Source of the DNA: Arenicola marina
Taxonomy: Eukaryota; Annelida; Polychaeta; Arenicolidae
Assembly (NCBI GenBank): GCA_964019135.1
Contig: OZ025252.1
Coordinates: forward strand, 6,216,823 to 6,280,822
Direction: 5' to 3'
DNA: 64,000 nucleotides
The position numbers and the translations under genes are program-made. Under the pieces are notes generated by a model. That model saw only the letters and a program-made list of their open reading frames with translations, had not been told where the DNA came from and ran no database searches. Below, piece after piece: positions 24,640-36,900 of this stretch. Each line of letters opens with the position of its first letter. The stretch's first letter is position 1.

Positions 24640-25905
24640 TCCGTACGTGACCCACTGACGGTGGCATATCTCTAAATGAAATAGGGGAGAGTGACTTCTA
24701 AATAACCTTGTGACATATCTCTAAATGATATGGGGGAGAGTGACCTCTAAATAACCCTGTGACATATCTAACTTACCGGGCAACACGTGACCCACTGACG
24801 GTGACATATCTCGTAATGAAATAGGGGAGCGTGACCTCTAAATAATCTTGTGACATATCTCTAAATGATATGGGGGAGAGTGACCTCTAAATAACCCTGT
24901 GACATATCTAACTTACCGGGCAACACGTGACCCACTGACGGTGACATATCTCGTAATGAAATAGGGGAGAGTGACCTCTAAATAATCTTGTGACCTGTCT
25001 CTAAATGATATGGGGGAGAGTGACCTCTAAATAACCCTGTGACATATCTAACTTACCGGGCAACACGTGACCCACTGACGGTGACATAACTCATAATGAA
25101 ATAGGGGAGAGTGACCTCTAAATAATCTTGTGACATATCTCTAAATGATATGGGGGAGAGTGACCTCTAAATAACCCTGTGACATATCTAACTTACCGGG
25201 CAATACGTGACCCACTGACGGTGGCATATCTCTAAATGAAATAGGGGAGAGTGACTTCTAAATAACCTTGTGACATATCTCTAAATGATATGGGGGAGAG
25301 TGACCTCTAAATAACCCTGTGACATATCTAACTTACCGGGCAACACGTGACCCACTGACGGTGACATATCTCGTAATGAAATAGGGGAGAGTGACCTCTA
25401 AATAATCTTGTGACCTGTCTCTAAATGATATGGGGGAGAGTGACCTCTAAATAACCCTGTGACATATCTAACTTACCGGGCAACACGTGACCCACTGACG
25501 GTGACATATCTCGTAATGAAATAGGGGAGAGTGACCTCTAAATAATCTTGTGACCTGTCTCTAAATGATATGGGGGAGAGTGACCTCTAAATAACCCTGT
25601 GACATATCTAACTTACCGGGCAACACGTGACCCACTGACGGTGACCTATCTCGTAATGAAATAGGGGAGAGTGACCTCTAAATAATCTTGTGACATATCT
25701 CTAAATGATATGGGGGAGGGTGACCTCTAAATAACCCTGTGACATATCTAACTTACCGGGCAACACGTGACCCACTGGCGGTGACATATCTCGTAATGAA
25801 ATAGGGGAGAGTGACCTCTAAATAATCTTGTGACATATCTCTAAATGATATGGGGGAGAGTGACCTCTAAATAACCCTGTGACATATCTAACTTACCGGG
25901 CAACA
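24640..25905 (+). repeat. 140-bp satellite-like repeat, about 9 copies
   Basis: The unit has acccactgacggtgacatat, two related halves (gaaataggggagagtgacct and gatatgggggagagtgacct), and acttaccgggcaacac. The halves show that the 140-bp unit arose from an older unit of about 60 bp. Copies are highly similar, pointing to recent spread. Confidence 0.93.
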
Positions 25906-26064
25906 GTCACATACATACCTTTACATGACCGGAGTACGAATGGGTTATTATCAATGGCCCAGATACTTTTGAATGAACGAAGGACATTCACTTATCAATA
26001 TAACTTATATTCTATACATATTCTATACATAATTATGTATTAGATACATTCAGCTATTATATCG

Positions 26065-26340
26065 ACTTACAAATCTCTAAAATTGACTTGACTTAATATA
26101 GTCCCTAAAATTGACGTGACCTATAAAATCTCTAAAATTGACGTGACCTATATAATCTCTAAAATTGACGTGACCTATATAATCTCTAAAACTGACGTGA
26201 CCTATATAATCTCTACAAATTATGTCACCTATATAATAGCTAAAATTGATGTCACCTATATAATCTCTAAAATTGACGTGACCAATATAATCTCTAAAAT
26301 TGACGTGACCAATATAATCTCTAAAATTGACGTGACTTAT
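26065..26340 (+). repeat. 27-bp minisatellite
   Basis: About ten copies of ctctaaaattgacgtgacct, with TGACGT (CRE-half-site-like) in most units. It is intergenic and AT-rich. Confidence 0.9.
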
Positions 26341-26529
26341 CTTAAAAAGGACCGGAGAGCTCACCATTTCCTTACAAGTGTAACACTTCCTCTTTTCTCT
26401 ACATGTGACGAGACCTTCACGGAGTGTATAAATAACGAGATTGTCGCTACGGTACCGAGAAACATACACGTATCTGTGAATGTACCAAGAACATGAATTT
26501 TATACTAAGTTATCGATTGCTTTCCACAT

Positions 26530-29500
26530 TTTATTGTGGGTTACACCAGATATCTCCCTATTCACATAACTTGTGTTGTGGGTTACATCAGATATCTCCC
26601 CATTTATATAACGTGTGTTGTGGATTACATAAGATTTATCTCTATTCACATGACTTGTCTTGTGGGTTACATCAGATATCTCCATATTCACATAACGTGT
26701 GTTGTGGGTTACATCAGAAATCTCTCCATTCAAATAACGTGTGTTGTCGGTTACATCAGATATCTCCCCATTCACATAACGTGTGTTGTGGATTACATAA
26801 GATATATCTCTATTCACATGACATGTCTTGTGGGTTACATCAGAAATCTCGCCATTCACATAACGTGTGTTGTGTGTTACATCAGATATCTCCCCATTCA
26901 CATAACGTGTGTTGTGGGTTACACCAGATATCTCCCCATTCACATAACGTGTGTTGTGTGTTACATCAGATATCTCCCCATTCACATAACGTGTGTTGTG
27001 GGTTACCTCAGATATCTCCCCATTCACATAACGTGTTTTGTGGGTTACATCAGATATATCTCTATTCACATGACGTGTGTTGTGGGTTACACCAGATATC
27101 TCGCCATTCACATAACGTGTGTTGTGGGTTACATCAGATATCTCCCCATTCACATAACGTGTTTTGTGGGTTACATCAGATATATCTCTATTCACATAAC
27201 ATGTGTTGTGGGTTACATCAGATATCTCCCCATTCACATAACGTGTGTTGTGGGTTACATCAGATATATCTCCATTGACACGTGTTTTGAAGGTTACATC
27301 AGATATATCTCTATTCACATGACGTGTGTTGTGGGTTACATCAGATATATCTCTTTTCACATAACGTGTGTTGTGGGTTACATCAGATAACTCTTAATTC
27401 ACATAACGTGTGTTGTGGGTTACACCAGATATTTCGCCATTCACATAACGCGTGCTGTGGGTTACATCAGATATCTCCCCATTCACATAACGTGTTTTGT
27501 GGGTTACATCAGATATATCTCTATTCACATGACGTGTGTTGTGGGTTACACCAGATTTCTCGCCATTCACATAACGTGTGTTGTGTGTTACACCAGATAT
27601 CTCCCCATTCACATAACGTGTGTTGTGGGTTACATCAGATATCTCCCCATTCACATAACGTGTTTTGTGGGTTACATCAGATATATCTCTATTCACATGA
27701 CGTGTGTTGTGGGTTACACCAGATATCTCGCCATTCACATAACGTGTGTTGTGGGTTACATCAGATATCTCCCCATTCACATAACGTGTTTTGTGGGTTA
27801 CATCAGATATATCTCTATTCATATAACGTGTGTTGTGGGTTACATCAGAAATCTCTCTATTCACATAACGTGTGTTGTGGATTACATAAGATATATCTCT
27901 ATTCACATGACATGTCTTGTGGGTTACATCAGAAATCTCGCCATTCACATAACGTGTGTTGTGTGTTACATCAGATATCTCCCCATTCACATAACGTGTG
28001 TTGTGGGTTACATCAGATATATCTCCATTGACACGTGTTTTGAAGGTTACATCAGATATATCTCTATTCACATGACGTGTGTTGTGGGTTACACCAGATA
28101 TCTCGCCATTCACATAGCGTGTGTTTTCGGTTACATCAGATATCTCTCCATTCACATAACGTGTGTTGTGGGTTACATCAGATATCTCGCCATTCACATG
28201 ACGTGTGTTGTGTGTTACATAAGATATCTCTTCATTCACATGACGTGTGTTGTGGGTTACATCAGAAATCTCTCCATTCAAATAACGTGTGTTGTCGGTT
28301 ACATCAGATATCTCCCCATTCACATAACGTGTGTTGTGGGTTACATCAGATATCTCGCCATTTACATAACGTGTTTTGTGGATTACATCAGATATCTCCC
28401 CATTCACATAACGTGTGTTGTGGGTTACATCAGATATCTCCCCATTCACATAACGTGTGTTGTGGGTTACATCAGATATATCTCTATTCACATGACGTGT
28501 GTTGTGGGTTACATCAGATATCTCCCCATTCACATAACGTGTGTTGTGGGTTACATCAGATATCTCCCCATTCACATAACGTGTTTTGTGGGTTACATCA
28601 GATATATCTCTATTCACATGACGTGTGTTGTGAGTTACATCAAATATCTCCCCATTCACATAACGTGTTTTGTGGGTTACATCAGATATATCTCTATTCA
28701 CATGACGTGTGTTGTGGATTACATCAGATATCTCCCCATTCACATAACGTGTGTTGTGGGTTACATCAGATATCTCCCCATGCACATAACGTGTTTTGTG
28801 GGTTACATCAGATATATCTCTATTTACATGACGTGTGTTGTGGGTTACACCAGATATCTCGCCATTCACATAACGTGTTTTGTGGGTTACATCAGATATA
28901 TCTCTATTCACATGACATGTGTTGTGGGTTACATCAGATATCTCCCCATTCACATGACGTGTGTTGTGGGTTACATCAGATAACTCTTAATTCACATAAC
29001 GTGTGTTGTGGGTTACATCAGATATGTCTCTATTCACATGACGTGTGTTGTGGGTTACATCAGATAACTCTTAATTCACATAACGTGTGTTGTGGGTTAC
29101 ATCAGATATATCTCTTTTCACATAACGTGTGTTGTGTGTTACATCAGATTTCTCGCCATTCACATAACGTGTGTTGTGAATTACATCAGATATCTCGCCA
29201 TTCACATAACGTGTGTTGTGGGTTACACCAGATATCTCCCCATTCACATAACGTGTTTTGTGGGTTACATCAGATATCTCCCCATTCACATAACGTGTGT
29301 TGTGGGTTACACCAGATATCTCCATATTCACATAACGTGTGTTGTGAATTACATCAGATATCTCGCCATTTACATAACGTGTGTTGTGGGTTACATCAGA
29401 TATCTCACCATTCACATAACGTGTTTTGTGGGTTACATCAGATATATCTCTATTCACATGACGTGTGTTGTGGGTTACATCAGCTTTCTCGCCATTCACA

Positions 29501-29570
29501 TAACGTGTGTTGTGAATTACATCTGATATCCCCCCATTCACATGACGTGTGTTGTGCGTTACATCCGATA
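26530..29570 (+). repeat. 43-bp minisatellite, about 70 copies
   Basis: The unit core is cacataacgtgtgttgtggg plus ttacatcagatatctcccca. Two main unit types alternate (atctcc(c/g)cat and atatctctat). It lies between the TTLL15-like and OST-alpha genes and is not tied to any exon I can find. Frames of more than 500 codons on both strands reflect stop-poor units. Confidence 0.93.
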
Positions 29571-29589
29571 GGGGTCCGGAATGGGGGGT

Positions 29590-29742
29590 CCAGTTTTCAG
29601 TGTCGATTTTTTTTAAATGAGTTGATGTCGTTATATTTCTGATCCCCACTGTCGGAATTTAGGGGTCAATGTCGAATGTCGATTTTTCAAATATGCCTGT
29701 GTCGCGTGTCGCCATTTACACCTTCCAGACCCCTTCAGATAT
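29590..29742 (+). repeat. Left arm of an inverted repeat pair (MITE-like)
   Basis: The arm contains cagtgtcgattttttt, gtcggaatttaggggtcaat and gtgtcgccatttacaccttc. The reverse complement recurs at 30553-30770 (ggggtaaatggcgacacacg, gaaaaatcgacattcaacgt). Arms agree by eye at roughly three bases in four. They may be the ends of an old non-autonomous DNA transposon or two opposed copies. Confidence 0.7.
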
Positions 29743-30552
29743 CTCCCATTCGCATAGCGTGTGGTGTTGGTTTACTATGGATCCATGCCCATAGCGCCAT
29801 GATACCCTATATAGAAGACGTCGGCATGATCCATCCATCGAATAACAAAACGAAATTCGTCACCAGTATATATATCTATATAAGATGAACCTTAATCTTA
29901 ACCTGATGATATATGCTGTTTACTTATTGATAAGCGAGATGTGTTCCGATAAATATTATCTGCTGTCTATGACGCGCGGAATTGGTATTTATGCAACATA
30001 CCGGTGAGTTAACTTCAGTCTGATAATATCCTGTATTTGTTGGTTAAATAGGTTGGTTCTACCTCACCCGGCTGGTGGATGCCCATTAAAGGCAGTCCTG
30101 TGCTATTATATGTAATTTTATAAAACAAAATATTGTTGATATACATTTCATGATGATTAATTGACATTGTTTCGGCCATACCAACCCCAATAGCGTCTTG
30201 TCTATGTACGCAACCGATCGCCGCATTAGTTCAGCCGGAAGAAGGACCGTCTGGCAGTGATGTCTGTGTATCTATATTTGCCGAGTTGTTACGGTACCAC
30301 ACAGATTGTTAACAGGGATCTGCGTCTGTGTGAAGTCCTTCCTGGTGTGTGTTAGTCGGTGACCATGACCTGACGACGGCGTTCTCCCCACACAGTAGAC
30401 ACTGAAGGTAGGTATAGAGATCCCAGTCGTTCACTCCCGCGTCCATCCATCCATCCTGCGCACGCCTTAAAATGTCGCTGTTGTCATGCTCACTTTATAT
30501 CGACGCCCTGGCGTTATGATCGCGGGTCCGAGGTCAATTACAATGGCATTAT
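29743..30552. other. Sequence between the inverted arms
   Basis: About 810 bp with no recognisable transposase or host gene. If the arms are terminal inverted repeats, this is the non-coding interior. Confidence 0.5.
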
Positions 30553-30770
30553 CATGGGTCTGGAAGGGGTAAATGGCGACACACGACACAGGCTTATTAC
30601 ACGCATTGGAAAAATCGACATTCAACGTTGACCCCCAAATTCCGATACTGAGGATCTGAAAAAAACGACACTGAACTTAGCCACAAAGCGACACGGAACG
30701 TCGTGACAAATGGACATTCGACGCTGAGAATTTGGAAAAATCGACACTGGAAACTGACCGAAAGCGTATT
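30553..30770 (-). repeat. Right arm of the inverted repeat pair
   Basis: It starts gggtctggaaggggtaaatg, the complement of cttccagacccc at the inner edge of the left arm. It ends about 90 bases before the OST-alpha start codon, so promoter or 5' UTR sequence may derive from it. Confidence 0.7.
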
Positions 30771-30857
30771 AACAAAAAAATATGTCACATGACACGTAAA
30801 CAAGGTATGTTTTCCCTCAGGAAGGAGGATATACATCGCATTCATCTCAGAACATTC

Positions 30858-30918
30858 ATGATGAATTCCACGGTAAACTGTTCGACCAGCCTACCTCCGG
30901 CAAAGGTCTACCTCCCAG
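30858..30918 (+). CDS. SLC51A: OST-alpha exon 1 (start)
   Basis: It reads MMNSTVNCSTSLPPAKVYLP and ends cccag/gtaagt in phase 1. Two adjacent ATGs are possible starts. NST and NCS are potential N-glycosylation sites, fitting the extracellular N terminus of OST-alpha. The Cys...PP pattern resembles the vertebrate N terminus. The upstream frame stays open to 30732 within an inverted repeat, so the start is not proven. Confidence 0.6.
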
Positions 30919-33900
30919 GTAAGTCGTGATCGCGGCCAGCGGCAATGAACCGTCCGTGCCCCCCCCCCCACCCCACTCCGCCCTTCGGACGCCCCGCCCC
31001 CTCTCCCGCCCCCGCCCCCTCCTCTCCTCCGCCCCCCGCCCTCCGGACGCCCCGCCCCCGCTCCCGCCCTCCCTCATCTACCACCACCGTTGGATAAGTC
31101 ACCATACGTCATTAGATATTCTTCCTGAACGTGAGATAAGTGGATGAATACTTCCTGCTAAAGATATTGTCAATGGCGTACACTAACATACTGTACTTGT
31201 TCTCGTACTACATAACCGCTATTCACCCCCCACCCTCCGCGCCTCATTCCCCCATCGCTGGCGTCAGTGATAATCTCAGTGATAATAACACTAACTGCTA
31301 TTAATGGTGAAGTTTCGCTAATGAGACCACTTTTGCTTGATCCCGTATGTGCATGGTCTTAATAGCGGGGTTCCACTGTATGTGGATACTGCAAATACAT
31401 TGGACTCGTTCGGTGTTTAGTCATTTATTACTATTATGTCTAGGTGCACCATGGCCTGTTTTTACAGCTGTTCACATCGGGTATCAAGTGGCGTTTGGCA
31501 TCGATGGCACCTTGGCATTCATCGTGGTCGTTATGTACATAGAGACCATCATCTTCTTCTTCACCCACCTCTACAACTGGAAGCCCAAGGACAAGGCCAA
31601 GTGGGTGTTGGCCATCTACCCGGTGAGTGGACCAGTGGATTTTGGCCATCTACAAGTGAGTGGGCCAGTGGGTGTTGGCCATCTACCCGGTGAGTGGACC
31701 AGTGGGTGTTGGCCATGTACCCGGTGAGTGGGCCAATGGGTGTTGGCCATCTACCCGGTGAGTGGACCAGTGGGTGTTGGCAATCTACCCGGTAAGTGGA
31801 CCAGTGGATGTTGGCCATCTACCCGGTGAGTGGACCAGTGAGTGTTGGCCATCTACCCGGTGGGTGGACCAGTGGGTGCTGGCCATCTACCCGGTAAGTG
31901 GACGAGTTGGTGTTGGCCATCTACCCGGTGAGTGGACCAGTGGGTGTTGGCCATGTACCCGGTGAGTGGACCAGTGGGTGTTGGCCATCTACCCGGTGAG
32001 TGGACCAGTGAGTGTTGGCCATCTACCCGGTGAGTGGCCAGTGGGTGTTGGCCATCTACCCGGTGAGTGGACCAGTGGGTGTTGGCCATCTACCCGGTAA
32101 GTGGACCAGTGGGTGTTGGCCATCTACCCGGTAAGTGGACCATCTACCCGGTAAGTGGACCAGTGGGTGTTGGCCATCTACCCGGTGAGTGGACCAGTGG
32201 GTGTTGGCCATCTACCCGGTAAGTGGACCAGTGGGTGTTGGCCATCTACCCGGTGAGTGGACCAGTGGGTGCTGGCCATCTACCCGGTAAGTGGACGAGT
32301 TGGTGTTGGCCATCTACCCGGTGAGTGGACCAGTGGGTGTTGGCCATGTACCCGGTGAGTGGACCAGTGGGTGTTGGCCATCTACCCGGTGAGTGGACCA
32401 GTGAGTGTTGGCCATCTACCCGGTGAGTGGCCAGTGGGTGTTGGCCATCTACCCGGTGAGTGGACCAGTGGGTGTTGGCCATCTACCCGGTAAGTGGACC
32501 AGTGGGTGTTGGCCATCTACCCGGTAAGTGGACCATCTACCCGGTAAGTGGACCAGTGGGTGTTGGCCATCTACCCGGTGAGTGGACCAGTGGGTGTTGG
32601 CCATCTACCCGGTAAGTGGACCAGTGGGTGTTGGCCATCTACCCGGTGAGTGGACCAGTTGGTGTTGGCCATCTACCCGGTGAGTGGACCAGTGGGTGTT
32701 GGCCATGTACCCGGTGAGTGGGCCAGTGGGTGTTGGCCATCTACCCGGTGAGTAGACCAGTGAGTGTTGGCCATCTACCCGGTGAGTGGCCAGTGGGTGT
32801 TGGCCATCTACCCGGTGAGTGGACCAGTGGGTGTTGGCCATCTACCCGGTGAGTGGGCCAATGGGTGTTGGCCATCTACCCGGTGAGTGGCCAGTGGGTG
32901 TTGGCCATCTACCCGGTGAGTGGACCAGTCGGTGTTGGCCATCTACCCGGTAAGTGGACCAGTGGGTGTTGGCCATCTACCCGGTGAGTGGACCAGTGGG
33001 TGTTGGCCATCTACCCGGTGAGTGGCCAGTGGGTGTTGGCCATCTACCCGGTGAGTGGACCAGTGGGTGTTGGCAATCTATCCGGTAAGTGGACCAGTGG
33101 GCGTTGGCCATCTACCCGGTGAGTGGACCAGTGGGTGTTGGCCGTCTACCCGGTGAGTGGACCAGTGGGTGTTGGCCATCTACCCGGTGGGTGGACCAGT
33201 GGGTGTTGGCCATCTACCCGGTGAGTGGACCAGTGAGTGTTGGCCATCTACCCGGTGAGTGGCCAGTGGGTGTTGGCCATCTACCCGGTGAGTGGACCAG
33301 TGGGTGTTGGCCATCTACCCGGTAAGTGGACCAGTGGGTGTTGGCCATCTACCCGGTAAGTGGACCATCTACCCGGTAAGTGGACCAGTGGGTGTTGGCC
33401 ATCTACCCGGTGAGTGGACCAGTGGGTGTTGGCCATCTACCCGGTAAGTGGACCAGTGGGTGTTGGCCATCTACCCGGTGAGTGGACCAGTTGGTGTTGG
33501 CCATCTACCCGGTGAGTGGACCAGTGGGTGTTGGCCATGTACCCGGTGAGTGGGCCAGTGGGTGTTGGCCATCTACCCGGTGAGTAGACCAGTGAGTGTT
33601 GGCCATCTACCCGGTGAGTGGCCAGTGGGTGTTGGCCATCTACCCGGTGAGTGGACCAGTGGGTGTTGGCCATCTACCCGGTGAGTGGGCCAATGGGTGT
33701 TGGCCATCTACCCGGTGAGTGGCCAGTGGGTGTTGGCCATCTACCCGGTGAGTGGACCAGTCGGTGTTGGCCATCTACCCGGTAAGTGGACCAGTGGGTG
33801 TTGGCCATCTACCCGGTGAGTGGACCAGTGGGTGTTGGCCATCTACCCGGTGAGTGGCCAGTGGGTGTTGGCCATCTACCCGGTGAGTGGACCAGTGGGT

Positions 33901-36900
33901 GTTGGCAATCTATCCGGTAAGTGGACCAGTGGGCGTTGGCCATCTACCCGGTGAGTGGACCAGTGGGTGTTGGCCGTCTACCCGGTGAGTGGACCAGTGG
34001 GTGTTGGCCATCTACCCGGTGGGTGGACCAGTGGGTGTTGGCCATCTACCCGGTGAGTGGACCAGTGGGTGTTGGCCATCTACAAGTGAGTGGGCCAGTG
34101 GGTGTTGGCCATCTACCCGGTGAGTGGACCAGTGGGTGTTGGCCATCTACCCGGTAAGTGGACCAGTGGGTGTTGGCCATCTACCCGGTGAGTGGACCAG
34201 TGGGGGTTGGCCATCTACCCGGTGAGTGGACCAGTGGGTGTTGGCCATCTACAAGTGAGTGGGCCAGTGGGTGTTGGCCATCTACCCGGTGAGTGGACCA
34301 GTGGGTGTTGGCCATCTACCTGATAAGTGGACCAGTGGGCGTTGGCCATCTACCCGGTGAGTGGACTAGTGGGTGTTGGCCATCTACCCGGTAAGTGGAC
34401 CAGTGGGTGTTGGCCATCTACCCGGTGAGTGGACCAGTGGGTGTTGGCCATCTTCCCGGTGAGTGGACCTGTGGGTGTTGACCATCTACTCGGTGAGTGG
34501 ACCAGTGGGTGTTGGCCATCTACCCGGTGAGTGAACCAGTGGGTGTTGGCCATCTACCCGGTAAGTGGACCTGTGGGTGTTGGCCATATACCCGGTGAGT
34601 GGACCAGTGGGTGTTGGCCATCTACCCGGTGGGTGGACCAGTGGGTGTTGGCCATCTACCCGGTGAGTGGACCAGTGGGTGTTGGCAATCTACCCGGTGA
34701 GTGGACCAGTGGGTGTTGGCCATCTACCCGGTGAGTGGACCAGTGGGTGTTGGCCATCTACCCGGTGAGTGGAGCACTCGTTATGTTTACTAATAGACTC
34801 AGAGATGACATATTGGAGATGTAGCCTTATTTGTATGCCAGGTCTTCCTTTGTTTCAGATATTTAGCGTGACGTCTTTTGTCAGCCTTATTGCTCCACGG
34901 TCAGCGAATGTCAACTCCCTTCTGGCATCTACGTAAGTTCTCACAAAGTTATTGTTGTTAACCAAACGTGTGACGTCACGCCTTTGTCTGACGGTTTAAA
35001 TTGTAAACACAAATGCATCAGATACATGTGCTAAATGTTGGAACATTATGAATCCCATAGTAACTGTCCCTCTGTATGTATCAGTTTGTCACCATGTCTC
35101 TCCCTCTCTCTCTCTCTCTCTCTGTGTTCCAGGTACCTGTCCCTGTGTATGTACAAGTTTGTCACCATGTCCCCCTCTCTCTCTCTGTGCTCCAGGTACC
35201 TGTCCCTGTGTATGTACCAGTTTGTCACCATGTCCCCCTCTCTCTCTGTGCTCCAGGTACCTGTCCCTGTGTATGTACCAGTTTGTCACCATGTCCCTCT
35301 CTCTCTCTCTCTGTGCTCCAGGTACCTGTCCCTGTGTATGTACAAGTTTGTCACCATGTCTCTCTCTCTCTCTCTCTCTGTGCTCCAGGTACCTGTCCCT
35401 GTGTATGTACAAGTTTGTCACCATGTCCCCCTCTCTCTCTGTGCTCCAGGTACCTGTCCCTGTGTATGTACCAGTTTGTCACCATGTCCCTCTCTCTCTC
35501 TCTCTGTGCTCCAGGTACCTGTCCCTGTGTATGTACAAGTTTGTCACCATGTCCCTCTCTCTCTCTCTCTGTGCTCCAGGTACCTGTCCCTGTGTATGTA
35601 CCAGTTTGTCACCATGTCCCTCTCTCTCTCTCTCTGTGCTCCAGGTACCTGTCCCTGTGTATGTACCAGTTTGTCACCATGTCCCTCTCTCTCTCTCTCT
35701 GTGCTCCAGGTACCTGTCCCTGTGTATGTACAAGTTTGTCACCATGTCCCTCTCTCTCTCTCTCTGTGCTCCAGGTACCTGTCCCTGTGTATGTACAAGT
35801 TTGTCACCATGTCTCTCTCTCTCTCTCTGTGCTCCAGGTACCTGTCCCTGTGTATGTACCAGTTTGTCACCATGTCCCTCTCTCTCTCTGTGCTCCAGGT
35901 ACCTGTCCCTGTGTATGTACCAGTTTGTCACCATGTCCCCCTCTCTCTCTGTGCTCCAGGTACCTGTCCCTGTGTATGTACCAGTTTGTCACCATGTCCC
36001 TCTCTCTCTCTCTCTGTGCTCCAGGTACCTGTCCCTGTGTATGTACAAGTTTGTCACCATGTCCCTCTCTCTCTCTCTCTGTGCTCCATGTACCTGTCCC
36101 TGTGTATGTACCAGTTTGTCACCATGTCCCTCTCTCTCTCTCTCTGTGCTCCAGGTACCTGTCCCTGTGTATGTACCAGTTTGTCACCATGTCCCCCTCT
36201 CTCTCTGTGCTCCAGGTACCTGTCCCTGTGTATGTACCAGTTTGTCACCATGTCCCTCTCTCTCTCTCTCTGTGCTCCAGGTACCTGTCCCTGTGTATGT
36301 ACAAGTTTGTCACCATGTCTCTCTCTCTCTCTCTCTCTGTGCTCCAGGTACCTGTCCCTGTGTATGTACAAGTTTGTCACCATGTCCCTCTCTCTCTCTC
36401 TCTGTGCTCCAGGTACCTGTCCCTGTGTATGTACCAGTTTGTCACCATGTCCCCCTCTCTCTCTGTGCTCCAGGTACCTGTCCCTGTGTATGTACCAGTT
36501 TGTCACCATGTCCCTCTCTCTCTCTCTCTGTGCTCCAGGTACCTGTCCCTGTGTAGGTACAAGTTTGTCACCATGTCTCTCTCTCTCTCTCTCTCTGTGC
36601 TCCAGGTACCTGTCCCTGTGTATGTACAAGTTTGTCACCATGTCCCCCTCTCTCTCTGTGCTCCAGGTACCTGTCCCTGTGTATGTACCAGTTTGTCACC
36701 ATGTCCCTCTCTCTCTCTCTCTGTACTCCAGGTACCTGTCCCTGTGTATGTACAAGTTTGTCACCATATCTCTCTCCCTCTCTCTCTCTGTGCTCCAGGT
36801 ACCTGTCCCTGTGTATGTACAAGTTTGTCACCATGTCTCTCTCCCTCTCTCTCTCTGTGCTCCAGGTACCTGTCCCTGTGTATGTACCAGTTTGTCACCA

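Noticed and set aside
27394-29642. Open frames of more than 500 codons on both strands
   Set aside because: They repeat a 14-residue pattern caused by the 43-bp unit, exist on both strands, and have no splice context or protein features.
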